Assembly (NCBI GenBank): GCA_029546925.1
Contig: JAKPQM010000036.1
Coordinates: 21,789 to 85,788, forward strand
Length of the DNA: 64,000 bases
Reading direction: 5' to 3'
From: Actinomycetes bacterium
GTDB lineage: Bacteria; Actinomycetota; Coriobacteriia; Coriobacteriales; Atopobiaceae
Made by a program: the position numbers and the translations under genes. Under the pieces are notes generated by a model. That model worked only from the letters and a program-made list of their open reading frames with translations, searched no databases and had not been told where the DNA came from. Below are positions 35,594-44,269 of this stretch, piece after piece; position 1 is the stretch's first letter; every line of letters starts with the position of its first letter.

Positions 35594-37444
35594 CTACTCC
35601 ACCGTGACAGATTTCGCGAGGTTGCGCGGTTTATCGACGTCGCGACCGCGCGCGAGCGCCACGAAACGGGCAAGTATCTGGAGATGCACGATAGCGACCA
35701 CGGGCACGAGCAGCTCGTCGGGCAGCGGAGGGATCCAGAGCACGTGCTCGACCTGGGATGCCACCCCCTCATCGCCATCGGTTGCCACGGCGATCACGTG
35801 CGCGCCGCGCGCGATGCACTCCTGGATGTTGGAAACGGTCTTGTCGTGCCAGCGATCTGCGGGCACGATGGCGACCACGGGGAAACCCTGCTCGATGAGG
35901 GCGATGGGGCCATGCTTCATCTCCCCGGCCGGATATCCCTCGGCGTGGAGATAGCTGATCTCCTTGATCTTGAGCGCGCCCTCGAGTGCCGTGGTCGCAT
36001 TCACGCCACGGCCGAGGTAAAGCGACGAGGAGGAGCGGCGGAAGAGCGCCGAGGCCTGCTTGTCCTGCCAACTGCGGCGAAAGACCTCGCGGATGGCATC
36101 GGGTAGGAGGCTCAGGTCGTGATAGTGGCGGGCAACACCGTTCTGGTCCATGGTGCCATTTGCGCGGGCGAGCACGAGGGCAAGCAGGGCACAGGCCACG
36201 AGCTGGGCGGTATAGGCTTTGGTCGAGGCCACGCAGACCTCGGGGCCGGCCTGCACGTAGAGCACGCCGTCGGCCTCGCGCGCAGCAGTGGAGCCGAGCA
36301 CATTGGTGACGGCGAACACGTGGCAGCCAAGGGCCTTCATGCGGCGCGCGGCGGCGAGGGTATCGGCCGTCTCGCCCGATTGGGTGACGATCACGCAGAG
36401 GGTGTTGGGTGTGACGAGCACTTCGGGCTCGTAGTTGAATTCGGAGGCGTACGCCCACGTCGCGGGTACCTTGGCCCAGCTCTCGATCATGGTACGTGCT
36501 ATCTGGCACACATGGCTCGAGGTGCCGCAGGCGATAAGGAACACGCGGTCGATGGAGGCAAGCTCGTCGCGCGCGAGGCGCAGCTCGTCGAGTCGTATGC
36601 CATCCTCCCCCAAACGTCCTTGGAGCAGGCGCTCGATGGCCTCGGGTTGCTCGGCGATCTCCTTCTCCATGAAATCGGCATGGCCGCCGAGCGTTGCTGC
36701 GCTGGCGTCCCAGTCGATATCGATGGTGGAGGGATCGCGCACCATGTCGCCCGTCTCGTCGTAGACGGTGATGGTGCCGTTGGACTCGAGCAAGGCGAAC
36801 TGGCTGTTCGCAAGCTGGATGACGTGGCTCGTTATGCTCGCGAGCGGCATGACGTCGGACGCAGCGTAGGCGCCATCCGCCGTCGAGGCGACAACGAGCG
36901 GCGAACCGTTGCGTGCGACCGCGATTTGACCCGGTGCGTCGGCACAGATGCAGGCGATGGCCCACGAACCCTTGAGGCGCGAGCATGCGTTGCGCAGCGC
37001 CGCCACCAGATCGCCCTTACGGGGACCCTTCCAAGCATCTTCCACCAAGTGCGCGATGACCTCGGTGTCGGTCTCGGAGGTAAACTCGTGGCCGGCGGCC
37101 ATGAGCTGCGCTTTGAGTTCACGGAAATTCTCGATAATGCCGTTGTGGGTGACAGCGATGCGTTCCGAGCAGTCGCGGTGCGGATGGGCGTTCTTATCGT
37201 TCGGCGCCCCATGCGTCGCCCAGCGCGTATGTGCGATGCCCGAGGTGCCCACGGGATTTGCAACCTTGCAGCGCTCGACAAGCGCGGAGACCCGCCCCGC
37301 ATACTTCACGCCGTGGAGCGCTCCATCAGGCGAGAGAACCTCGAGACCCGCCGAATCGTATCCACGGTACTCAAGGGTTTGAAGGCCCTTCAAAAGGAAC
37401 GGGGACGCCTGATTCGTGCCGGTATAGCCTACGATTCCGCACAT
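35594..37444 (-). CDS. glmS: Glucosamine-6-phosphate synthase (isomerizing)
   Basis: A 616-residue enzyme of standard length that forms glucosamine 6-phosphate from fructose 6-phosphate and glutamine. The glutaminase Cys is exposed after Met removal (MCGIVGYTG); SHTRWATHG-like AHTRWATHGAPN and the NGIIENF segment follow. Two SIS domains (about 290-430 and 460-600) carry CGTSSHVCQIA and SQSGETADTLAA, and the C-terminus ends KSVTVE as in other GlmS proteins. AAAGGGAG precedes the ATG. Only about 60 bases of leader separate the start from a 10-bp dyad, so there is no room for a glmS ribozyme. First gene of a long operon. Confidence 0.98.
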   Translation of the reverse strand: MCGIVGYTGTNQASPFLLKGLQTLEYRGYDSAGLEVLSPDGALHGVKYAGRVSALVERCKVANPVGTSGIAHTRWATHGAPNDKNAHPHRDCSERIAVTHNGIIENFRELKAQLMAAGHEFTSETDTEVIAHLVEDAWKGPRKGDLVAALRNACSRLKGSWAIACICADAPGQIAVARNGSPLVVASTADGAYAASDVMPLASITSHVIQLANSQFALLESNGTITVYDETGDMVRDPSTIDIDWDASAATLGGHADFMEKEIAEQPEAIERLLQGRLGEDGIRLDELRLARDELASIDRVFLIACGTSSHVCQIARTMIESWAKVPATWAYASEFNYEPEVLVTPNTLCVIVTQSGETADTLAAARRMKALGCHVFAVTNVLGSTAAREADGVLYVQAGPEVCVASTKAYTAQLVACALLALVLARANGTMDQNGVARHYHDLSLLPDAIREVFRRSWQDKQASALFRRSSSSLYLGRGVNATTALEGALKIKEISYLHAEGYPAGEMKHGPIALIEQGFPVVAIVPADRWHDKTVSNIQECIARGAHVIAVATDGDEGVASQVEHVLWIPPLPDELLVPVVAIVHLQILARFVALARGRDVDKPRNLAKSVTVE

Positions 37445-37465
37445 GTCGTCTCCCTTTGAGCTGCG

Positions 37466-37499
37466 ATGACCCGTCTATTCTACCCTATCGACGGGTCAT
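37466..37499 (-). promoter_or_regulatory. Operator-like dyad at the glmS promoter
   Basis: Perfect 10-bp inverted repeat ATGACCCGTC / GACGGGTCAT with a 14-base spacer. The spacer contains a possible minus-strand -10 (TAGAAT at 37477-37482). A regulator bound here could control glmS; which one is unknown. Confidence 0.45.
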
Positions 37500-37524
37500 G
37501 ATGGCCGCCGGGGCAGCGTCCACA

Positions 37525-37564
37525 CGACACGGGCACGCCCGGCTATGCGGGCATGCCCGTGTCG
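37525..37564. terminator. Strong hairpin between the deoR-type gene and glmS
   Basis: Sixteen-base arms (37525-37540 and 37549-37564; one mismatch) around an 8-base loop, 20 bases past the DeoR stop. No T tract follows, so it may be a rho-assisted terminator or mRNA stabiliser. Confidence 0.5.
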
Positions 37565-37583
37565 GCAGTTGCGTATATGCAGG

Positions 37584-38342
37584 CTACAGCAGCGTCACCT
37601 GCGCTGCAGCGCAATCGGAGACGAAGACCGCCGAGAGCCCGCCATCCGAGACGACCATATCAACCTGCGAGAGACCGCAGATGGGAAACGTCGAGTGGCG
37701 ATCCTCCTTATCCGAATCCATGAGGACGATCTTCTCGTCGGATTGGTTGAGCACGGCGCGCTTGAATACCGCTTGGTCGTCGAGACCGCAGGAGAAGCCG
37801 CGTCCGCGCTCGTAGCCGGTGACGCCGAGATACACCTGGTCAAAGGAGAACGAGTCGACAGCCTCGATGGCGGTTCCGCCCGAAGTGCACATCGAGTGCT
37901 GGTTGAGCTTGCCGCCCACGAGCATGGTCTCGATGCGCTCGAATCGTGCGAGCTCGATTGCCACGGTGAGCGAGTTGGTGAAGACGAGCAGGTGGATGTC
38001 GGGCATGGCCTGGGCAAGCGCCGTCGTCGTGCTCCCGGAGTCGAAGAAGACCACGGTATCGGGATGGAGGAGCTCTGCCGCTTTGCGCGCGATGGCGTGC
38101 TTGGCGGGGGCGTTCCTGCTCACGCGGCGGGAGAAAAGGTCATCGGTGCCCACGGCGAACCCCACGGATTTGGCACCGCCGTGCACGCGCACGATGCGAC
38201 GCGCCTCGTCGAGCGTCTTGAGGTCGGTGCGCAAGGTCATCTCGCTCACGTCGGGAAACGTACGCTTGAGGTGGGCGAAGCTGACGCTCCCCTCGGAATT
38301 GATGAGATCGACGATGCGCTCGCGGCGCTCCTCCATGACCAT
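37584..38342 (-). CDS. DeoR-family sugar regulator
   Basis: A 252-residue repressor-type regulator. The N-terminal HTH (RRERIVDLINSEGSVSFAHL, then SEMTLRTDLKTL) binds DNA; the C-terminal DeoR sensor domain (about 80-240) has FFDSGSTTTALA and the YLGVTGYERGRGFSC segment that senses phosphorylated sugars. Start is ATG 38342 or ATG 38336. It lies 15 bp downstream of the dehydrogenase gene and is probably co-transcribed. The divergent mannitol-type PTS gene is the likely co-target, with a hexitol or sugar phosphate as inducer (inference). Confidence 0.92.
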   Translation of the reverse strand: MVMEERRERIVDLINSEGSVSFAHLKRTFPDVSEMTLRTDLKTLDEARRIVRVHGGAKSVGFAVGTDDLFSRRVSRNAPAKHAIARKAAELLHPDTVVFFDSGSTTTALAQAMPDIHLLVFTNSLTVAIELARFERIETMLVGGKLNQHSMCTSGGTAIEAVDSFSFDQVYLGVTGYERGRGFSCGLDDQAVFKRAVLNQSDEKIVLMDSDKEDRHSTFPICGLSQVDMVVSDGGLSAVFVSDCAAAQVTLL

Positions 38343-38357
38343 AGCTGCCCTGAACCC

Positions 38358-39623
38358 CTACGACTGCGCCCAATGCTCGAGCAGATAGCGCTCGGCAGCA
38401 GGCGACCAAAGCCCGTTGCTGCCATCGATGATATCAGCAAGCTCCGCAAAGCGCACGTCCTCGGCCGCATGGTCGCGCAGCTCGCCGAGGGCGATGAGCG
38501 GAAGCTCGATATGGGTGTAGATGAGCTTCTTGCCACCGGGGATCTTGGGCAGGTCGCATATGGCCTCCGCGGCAGCATCGAGGCCGCCGATATGGGTGAC
38601 CATGACCGCCGGGTCGATCCGTCCGGCCGCCGTGAGCTCGAGCGACTCTATCATATCGGCGGTATTGCCGCCCGTGGTGCCCATGACGTGCGTCGAGTTG
38701 TAGTGGATGTCGTAGAAGTTGATGGGGGCCTTGAAAGCGGTGTCGGTGGGGCCGGCGAAGAAATTGAGGCAGCCATCGCGACCGAGCACGTCGCTCGACT
38801 GCTCGATGACGGCGGCCACGGGAGCGTAGCAGAGCACGTCGTCATAGCCCGCGCCGCCCGTGAGCGAGCGCAGGTAGGCGACGGGGTCGTCCATACTCCC
38901 GGTGTTCACGAAATGCAGGTCGATGCCGGTCTCGTCCTTGACCTTCTCGGGCGGGAAGAGCGCTGCGGCACGATCGAGGCGATCCTGGTCGATGTCGGTG
39001 ACGGTAATGAGACCGGGTTTGCGGTCGCGGTGCAGCGCGTAGGTGAGCGCGCCCAGACCCATCGGGCCGGCACCCGCCATGATGGCGAGGTTCCCGCCCT
39101 CGCGGATGCCCATCTCGTGCGTGTAGACGCCCATCTTGGTGTGGTAGGCGGCATTGAGAGCCCCGACCGAGCAGGACAGGGGCTCGGCGAGGGATGCCTG
39201 ATAGTAGGCCTCGCCTTCGTAGACCAAGAAGCTGTTCGTGGCGAAGATCTCCTGCGGCAGGATGCAATAGGTGGAATCGCCGCCGCAGAACTCGTAGGAG
39301 TATCCGGGCGATGCCATCGATCCCTTGTAGTTGATGGCGGGCTGGATGGTGAACTTCTGGCCGGGGTGGTAGAGATCGGCGTACTTGGCACCCACCTCGA
39401 CGATGTCGCCTGCGAACTCATGACCGCAGATGACGGGATGCTCGGCCACGTCGGCCGGGACGCGCTTGTGATCGACGCCCAGCGTAGCCATCTTGTACGT
39501 GGACATGCAAATCGAATCGGACACGACCTTGACGAGCATCTCGTCATCCTTGATGGGGGGCAGCTCGAACTCGTCGAGCCTCAGATCCATCGCCGCGTGG
39601 AGCCTGACCGCCTTCGTCTTCAT
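38358..39623 (-). CDS. Zinc-dependent sugar-phosphate dehydrogenase, SorE-like
   Basis: A 421-residue medium-chain dehydrogenase. Catalytic zinc ligands fit DSICMSTYK and GHEFAGDIV; the Rossmann NAD(P) site is IMAGAGPMGLGALTYAL. The order KVVSDSICMSTYK...HKRVPADVAEHPVICGHEF resembles L-sorbose-1-phosphate reductases (SorE) more than ordinary alcohol dehydrogenases, and the structural-zinc Cys cluster is absent. Next to a hexitol PTS it probably oxidises or reduces the imported hexitol or ketose phosphate (inference). ATG 39623 follows AAAGGA; a TTG six codons upstream is less likely. Co-transcribed with the DeoR gene. Confidence 0.82.
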   Translation of the reverse strand: MKTKAVRLHAAMDLRLDEFELPPIKDDEMLVKVVSDSICMSTYKMATLGVDHKRVPADVAEHPVICGHEFAGDIVEVGAKYADLYHPGQKFTIQPAINYKGSMASPGYSYEFCGGDSTYCILPQEIFATNSFLVYEGEAYYQASLAEPLSCSVGALNAAYHTKMGVYTHEMGIREGGNLAIMAGAGPMGLGALTYALHRDRKPGLITVTDIDQDRLDRAAALFPPEKVKDETGIDLHFVNTGSMDDPVAYLRSLTGGAGYDDVLCYAPVAAVIEQSSDVLGRDGCLNFFAGPTDTAFKAPINFYDIHYNSTHVMGTTGGNTADMIESLELTAAGRIDPAVMVTHIGGLDAAAEAICDLPKIPGGKKLIYTHIELPLIALGELRDHAAEDVRFAELADIIDGSNGLWSPAAERYLLEHWAQS

Positions 39624-39748
39624 AGCGCATCCTTTCGACAAGAACTGTTAATCCAACGTCCATCAACTGTTATTCTAACAATTACCACTATCCTGTCAAC
39701 GTTCGGGGATATTTTTTCTTATTCACAGAAAATATCAGTTAAAACCAC

Positions 39749-39776
39749 TTGTTTTCTACATTTCCTCGGGTATAAT
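39749..39776 (+). promoter_or_regulatory. Sigma70-type promoter of the mannitol-type PTS gene
   Basis: TTGTTT (39749-39754), a 16-bp spacer and a perfect TATAAT (39771-39776), about 100 bases before the start codon, within an AT-rich regulatory region containing several AACTGTTA/TAACAATT-like half sites. Confidence 0.7.
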
Positions 39777-39793
39777 CCATAGCAACGTTAGTT

Positions 39794-39836
39794 GTTGTTT
39801 CGAAAGTGTATAGCGCCCTTTCGCTGTTGAAACAAC
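39794..39836 (+). promoter_or_regulatory. Inverted repeat in the PTS gene leader
   Basis: GTTGTTTC (39794-39801) pairs with GAAACAAC (39829-39836), with CGAAAG/CTTTCG arms just inside. It lies just downstream of the expected transcription start, so it may be a DeoR operator or an mRNA hairpin. Confidence 0.5.
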
Positions 39837-39877
39837 ATATCATCTGTCGCAATGCCACTACTTGGAGAGGAGTTTCA

Positions 39878-41740
39878 ATGGCATCGATACGCGAATCCGT
39901 GTCACGGTTCGGCAAGTTCCTCAGCTCGATGGTCATGCCCAACATCGGAGCCTTCATCGCATGGGGTTTCATTACCGCGCTGTTCATCGACACGGGCTGG
40001 ATCCCCAACGCCGACTTCAGCCAGATCGTCGGCCCTATGCTCAGCTATCTCATCCCTATCCTCATTGCCGGTCAGGGCGGTGAGATCGTAGGCGGCAAGC
40101 GCGGCCGCGTCATCGCCTCGATCGCCATCGTGGGCGCCATCGTGGGCTCCGAGTACACCATGCTCATGGGTGCCATGCTCGTCGGCCCGCTCGCCGGTTG
40201 GATCATCAAGAAGTGGGACGCCTGGTCCAAGACCTGGATCCCGGCGGGCTTCGAGATGCTCATCGATAACTTCTCGCTCGGCATCCTCGGCCTTCTGCTC
40301 ACGCTCTTCAGCTACGTGGCAGTCGGCCCGTTCATGGGAGCCATCCTCGTCATCCTCACCGCCGGCGTGCAGGTGCTCACCAACCTCAACCTCGTACCGC
40401 TCCTCGCCATCTTCATCGAGCCGGCCAAGGTGCTCTTCCTCAACAATGCCATCAACCACGGCATCTTCACCCCCATCGGTACCACGCAGGTCGCCGAAGC
40501 GGGCAAGTCGATCATGTTCATGCTCGAGGCCAACCCCGGCCCCGGTCTGGGCGTCCTGCTCGCCTACATGTTCTTCTCCAAGGATAAGACCACGCGTCAG
40601 TCTGCGCCCGGAGCCGCTATCATCCACTTCCTCGGCGGCATCCATGAGATCTACTTCCCCTACGTGCTCATAAATCCTGCGGTCATCATCGCCCCGATCG
40701 TGGGCAACATCGCAGCCATCTTCTGGTTCACCATCACCGGCTGCGGCCTCGTCAGCCCCGCATCGCCCGGCTCGATCATCGCCTTCATGTCGATGAGTGC
40801 GCCCGGCACGCACATCATGACTCTGCTCGGCATCGTCATCGCCGCAGTCATCTCGTTCCTGATCGCCGCACCGATCGTCCGTCGTGCCAGCGTCAAAGAC
40901 CTTTCCGAAGCACAGGCCGAGGTCTCCGACATGAAGGCCGCAGCCGCCGGCACTGCTACCAGCAGCGTACGCTCCGGTTTCGGCGACAAGATCATCTTCG
41001 CCTGCGACGCCGGCATGGGTTCCTCCGCCATGGGCGCAACCCGCTTCCGCAACCGGATCAAACTCGATCGCCCCGATTGCATCGTCGAGCACTCCTCTGT
41101 CGATGAGGTTCCTGCAGACGCCAGCATCGTCGTCGTCCAGCGCAACCTCGCCCCGCGTGTCCAGACAAGCGCTCCCAATGCGCAGCTCGTGCTCATCGAC
41201 AACTTCCTAGCCGATCCCGCCCTCGACCAGCTCTACAACGACCTCGTGAGCATATCCGCCCAGTCCGGTGTGGGCAAGGTGGATGTCGCCAGCGCCGAAA
41301 AGGCCGGAGGGCGCGAGGGCGCCATCGCCATCGACCGCGACGGCATCAAACTCGGCTGCCCGTCGGTCAGCAAGGACGAGGCCATCCAAGCCTCCGGCGA
41401 GCTGCTCCTAGCCCATGGCGCCATCGACAAGGACTACATCACCGCAATGCACGAGCGCGAGCGCGTCCAGAGCGTCTACATGGGCATGGGCGTCGCTATC
41501 CCGCACGGCACCAACGAGGCGAAGGGCAGCGTCAAGAAAACCTGCGTCACGCTCCACCAGTATCCCGAGGGAGTGGACTGGGGCGAGGGGAAGGCCTATC
41601 TGGTCTTCGGTCTCGCCGGTGTCGACGGCGAGCACCTGCAAGTGCTCGCGAATATCGCAAAGGCCCTTGAGGACGAGAGCATCGTCGAGAAGATGTGCAC
41701 CACCGACGATATCGACTGGCTCCTGAGCGTCCTGTCGTAA
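39878..41740 (+). CDS. mtlA: PTS mannitol-type EIICBA permease
   Basis: A 620-residue one-piece transporter importing and phosphorylating a hexitol. EIIC occupies about 1-345 with multiple membrane helices (SSMVMPNIGAFIAWGFITAL, NNAINHGIFTPIG, GGIHEIYFPYVL). EIIB follows with the phospho-Cys in FACDAGMGSSAMGA (Cys376); EIIA (about 475-620) has the phospho-His in GVAIPHGTN (His543). Length matches E. coli MtlA (637). The ATG at 39878 has GGAGAGGAG; the open frame continues 24 codons upstream through the leader. No mannitol-1-phosphate dehydrogenase of the MtlD type is adjacent; a SorE-like dehydrogenase is, so the substrate may not be mannitol. Confidence 0.93.
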   Translation: MASIRESVSRFGKFLSSMVMPNIGAFIAWGFITALFIDTGWIPNADFSQIVGPMLSYLIPILIAGQGGEIVGGKRGRVIASIAIVGAIVGSEYTMLMGAMLVGPLAGWIIKKWDAWSKTWIPAGFEMLIDNFSLGILGLLLTLFSYVAVGPFMGAILVILTAGVQVLTNLNLVPLLAIFIEPAKVLFLNNAINHGIFTPIGTTQVAEAGKSIMFMLEANPGPGLGVLLAYMFFSKDKTTRQSAPGAAIIHFLGGIHEIYFPYVLINPAVIIAPIVGNIAAIFWFTITGCGLVSPASPGSIIAFMSMSAPGTHIMTLLGIVIAAVISFLIAAPIVRRASVKDLSEAQAEVSDMKAAAAGTATSSVRSGFGDKIIFACDAGMGSSAMGATRFRNRIKLDRPDCIVEHSSVDEVPADASIVVVQRNLAPRVQTSAPNAQLVLIDNFLADPALDQLYNDLVSISAQSGVGKVDVASAEKAGGREGAIAIDRDGIKLGCPSVSKDEAIQASGELLLAHGAIDKDYITAMHERERVQSVYMGMGVAIPHGTNEAKGSVKKTCVTLHQYPEGVDWGEGKAYLVFGLAGVDGEHLQVLANIAKALEDESIVEKMCTTDDIDWLLSVLS

Positions 41741-41762
41741 GCGCTTCTCAGCCCCCTCTCGC

Positions 41763-41798
41763 ATGCGGCCCGCCCCGATCATTCGGGACGGGCCGCAT
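41763..41798 (+). terminator. Intrinsic terminator-like hairpin after mtlA
   Basis: Sixteen-base arms beginning ATGCGGCCCG and ending CGGGCCGCAT (one mismatch) with a 4-base loop, 22 bases after the stop codon and followed by CTTCT. Its symmetry suits a bidirectional role between the convergent mtlA and murQ genes. Confidence 0.7.
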
Positions 41799-41816
41799 CT
41801 TCTGCACGCCGGAGGA

Positions 41817-41900
41817 TGCACACTAGGGACGGTCCTTCCTGTGCATTTTTCTGCACGCTGGGGGGTGCACACCAGGGACGGTCCTTCCTGTGCATTTTTT
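41817..41900 (+). repeat. Two tandem terminator-like hairpins, 49-bp period
   Basis: The units at 41817-41845 and 41866-41894 differ at one base. Each has TGCACA / TGTGCA outer arms and an inner AGGGAC / GTCCTT pairing, and each is followed by TTTTT or TTTTTT. They look like duplicated intrinsic terminators. Confidence 0.7.
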
Positions 41901-41916
41901 AGCGGGTGCTCATTAG

Positions 41917-42016
41917 CCCCTTTCACGAACATCCCAGCTAAAACGCGAACATCCCGCAGTTGTTCGCGAACATCCCGGGGATGTTCATGTTCACATTGGA
42001 GTGTTCGTGGAAAGGG
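41917..42016. repeat. ~100-bp cruciform repeat, copy 2 (GAACATCC family)
   Basis: Same length, orientation and internal layout as copy 1: outer arms 41917-41936 and 41997-42016 (with mismatches) enclose GAACATCCC/GGGATGTTC-type inner repeats. It lies between the mtlA terminators and the 3' end of murQ. Nothing else is recognised in 42017-42120. Confidence 0.8.
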
Positions 42017-42120
42017 CCTCTCGATGTGGTGTCTTATCGCGAATTCTTTGAACTCTTTCCACGAACACCGAAGCATGGCGGGGCTTGAACGCTGCGGATG
42101 TGATGGGTTGCAGGATAGTC

Positions 42121-43038
42121 TTACGCCATAAGGCTGCGAATCGTCCTCGCAACATTGCCGTCGGCCTTGGATAGCTCCGCTCGGCATACGTTTTCAGATG
42201 CTCCCGAGATGGCACGGCAGATAGCCAGCTTGACATCATAGCCTGAATCGGCGAGAAGACCTGCGGCTTCATCCATCCCGACACCCGAGACGGTGGCGAT
42301 GATTCGAGAAGCCCGATTGACCAGCTTCTCGTTCGTCGGCTTGAGATCGACCATGAGGTTGCCGAACACCTTGCCCGACTTGACCATGAGCTCGGTCGAA
42401 ATCATATTGCATATGAGTTTCTGAGCGGTACCTGAGCGCATGCGCGTCGATCCCATGATGGGCTCCGGGCCAACAACGCACTCAATGGGAATATCTGCAT
42501 GGGCCGACATCCTCGCACCACATACACAGGAGATAGCCCCCGTCAAGGCACCCCGTTCGCGCGCTCGATCAAGACCGCCGATCACATAAGGCGTCCTTCC
42601 AGAGGCAGACAAGCCGATGACCGTATCGAGTTCGCATATGTTCAACGCGTCGAGGTCGGCGGCACCGGCCTCGGCATTATCCTCGGCACCTTCTTGGGAC
42701 CTTACGAGAGCGTCGTACCCACCGGCAATAAGGCCGATCACGAGATCGGGGCTCACACCGTAGGTCGGTGGACACTCGCTCGCATCGAGCACGCCAAGCC
42801 TGCCTGAAGTTCCTGCGCCCATATAAATGAGTCGGCCACCTCGTTGCATGCGCTTGAAGGCGGCATCCACGAGCTGCGCTACGTCGGGAAGGACGCCTCG
42901 GACTGCCGGCACGATCTCATGATCAAGATCATTGATGACCTCAAGGGCTTCGAGGGTCTCCATCTCATCGATGTGTGCCGTGCATGGGTTGGACTGCTCT
43001 GTTCCAAGCCTTATGAATGCCCCGTCACCGTTGCTCAC
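42121..43038 (-). CDS. murQ: N-acetylmuramic acid 6-phosphate etherase
   Basis: A 305-residue SIS-domain lyase cleaving the lactyl ether of MurNAc 6-phosphate to give GlcNAc 6-phosphate, in wall recycling or MurNAc use. Landmarks are LGTEQSNP near the start, GAGTSGRLGVLDASECPPTYG with the catalytic Glu, and VVGPEPIMGSTRMRSGTAQK. The GTG at 43038 follows AAAGGGG at six bases; the frame extends 13 codons upstream without support. It overlaps the end of a small membrane-protein gene by 14 bases and closes the GNAT/PIG-L/PTS operon, implying that the operon handles a muramic-acid-type or related amino sugar. Confidence 0.95.
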   Translation of the reverse strand: MSNGDGAFIRLGTEQSNPCTAHIDEMETLEALEVINDLDHEIVPAVRGVLPDVAQLVDAAFKRMQRGGRLIYMGAGTSGRLGVLDASECPPTYGVSPDLVIGLIAGGYDALVRSQEGAEDNAEAGAADLDALNICELDTVIGLSASGRTPYVIGGLDRARERGALTGAISCVCGARMSAHADIPIECVVGPEPIMGSTRMRSGTAQKLICNMISTELMVKSGKVFGNLMVDLKPTNEKLVNRASRIIATVSGVGMDEAAGLLADSGYDVKLAICRAISGASENVCRAELSKADGNVARTIRSLMA

Positions 43039-43270
43039 ATCGATCCCCTTTCTCCTGGTGCAGGATGCTCGTTTCATAGAGGCGGATCCCCTCTTCCCGC
43101 AAACTCGTACGTGCCCGTCTCGAGAAGAGGAGGCAGAGGCGCTTATTATCGAGCAGATGCAGGTACAACCCGATATCCTTGCGCTCGTTAAGCACGTTGT
43201 CGAGGTCGTGCAGCGCCTGGACGCGCATACGCGTAAGCACCGAGAGAAGGGCTGCGATGACGACGGGCAC
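43025..43270 (-). CDS. Small membrane-anchored protein between PTS IID and murQ
   Basis: The frame encodes an N-terminal hydrophobic helix (PVVIAALLSVL) followed by a charged helical region and ends QRstop, overlapping murQ. From GTG 43270 it is 81 residues but has no good ribosome-binding site. Upstream in the same frame lies ATG at 43303 with an amber codon (TAG, 43295-43297) at codon 3, after which the frame continues TLILWLIAVPVV, completing a better membrane helix. Either a start codon was lost or the gene carries a recent nonsense mutation. It is not a PTS EIIA. No family recognised. Confidence 0.5.
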   Translation of the reverse strand: MPVVIAALLSVLTRMRVQALHDLDNVLNERKDIGLYLHLLDNKRLCLLFSRRARTSLREEGIRLYETSILHQEKGDRCEQR

Positions 43271-43360
43271 CGCTATGAGCCATAGTATGAGAGTCTAATC
43301 CATAGCTTCGCTTTCAGATGGGGAGGGCCCATGCAGACCCTCCCGGACACACAGGTCTTA

Positions 43361-44266
43361 TCAGCCGAGAGCTGCCACGGCAGCATAGCCGGTCAGATAC
43401 TGGATGGCGGTCAGGGCGATGGCCAACACGAGGATAAGGCCCATAATGGCGAGCGGTGACCACTTTTTATGGGCGTACAGGTGATAGACGAACAGGGTAA
43501 GCAGCAACGGGAGCAGCTTGGGGAAGAAACCGTCGAGCATGCTGTTAGCGTTGAAGATAACCGCCTGCGTGACCTCGCCGGTCGCGGCGTCGACAACATC
43601 GCCGATAATACCGAACGGAATGGTGCAGGAGACGAAAGAGGCGGTTAGGGCACCGACGACGATAAGGCCCATGAAAACCATCGCATTGGTGAGACGGTCC
43701 AATTTGCCCGACGCCATCATCGACTGCATGCCGTCGAGGCCGCCTTTATAGCCGAGCTGGAAAAGCTTCCAGCTGATGAGACAGGTGCCCACGGGGTAGA
43801 CGACCATATACACGAGAGGGCCAAGCCAAGCAGCGGAGACCTGGGAGATGGTCATGCAAATGGTGAGCAAAATCGGGATGATCGTGCCAACCCACAGAGA
43901 GTCGCCGATGGCAGAAGTCGGGCCGATGAGGGCAACCTTGACCGACTCGATCACCTCCGGCGTGCAATTGCCATTTGCATTGGCCTCCTCAAGACCGCAG
44001 ACAATACCATTGCAGATGGACCCTACCTGCGCCTCGGTATTGAACAGGGAGATATGGCGCTTGAGCGCAGCGGCCTTGTCCTCCCGGGTATCGTAAAGGT
44101 CATCAACGATGGGGGCCATTGCCTGGCCGAATGCCATGCCAAGCATGGACTCGGCCTGTTGGGAGCATCCGTTCCAGAAGAACCAGTTCCAGAACGACTT
44201 CTTGAGAGCATCAACAGAAATCTTTTTGGGAGCAGCCTGGTCGACGGCAGAATTCTCGATGGCCAT
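43361..44266 (-). CDS. PTS mannose-family EIID component
   Basis: A 301-residue membrane subunit that forms the sugar channel with IIC. It has the IID features FWNWFFWNGCSQQAESMLGMAF near the N-terminus and FNTEAQVGSICNGIVCGLEEA, the GPTSAIGDSLWVGTIIPI segment, and several C-terminal membrane helices. Three bases separate it from the IIC gene. A IIA subunit is not encoded in the operon. Specificity in this family ranges over mannose, glucosamine, N-acetylhexosamines and related sugars; the MurQ, PIG-L and GNAT neighbours point to an N-acetylated amino sugar. Confidence 0.94.
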   Translation of the reverse strand: MAIENSAVDQAAPKKISVDALKKSFWNWFFWNGCSQQAESMLGMAFGQAMAPIVDDLYDTREDKAAALKRHISLFNTEAQVGSICNGIVCGLEEANANGNCTPEVIESVKVALIGPTSAIGDSLWVGTIIPILLTICMTISQVSAAWLGPLVYMVVYPVGTCLISWKLFQLGYKGGLDGMQSMMASGKLDRLTNAMVFMGLIVVGALTASFVSCTIPFGIIGDVVDAATGEVTQAVIFNANSMLDGFFPKLLPLLLTLFVYHLYAHKKWSPLAIMGLILVLAIALTAIQYLTGYAAVAALG

Positions 44267-44269
44267 AGC

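Noticed and set aside
37445..37500. glmS ribozyme upstream of glmS
   Set aside because: The leader is too short, and only an operator-like dyad is present; no ribozyme core was recognised.
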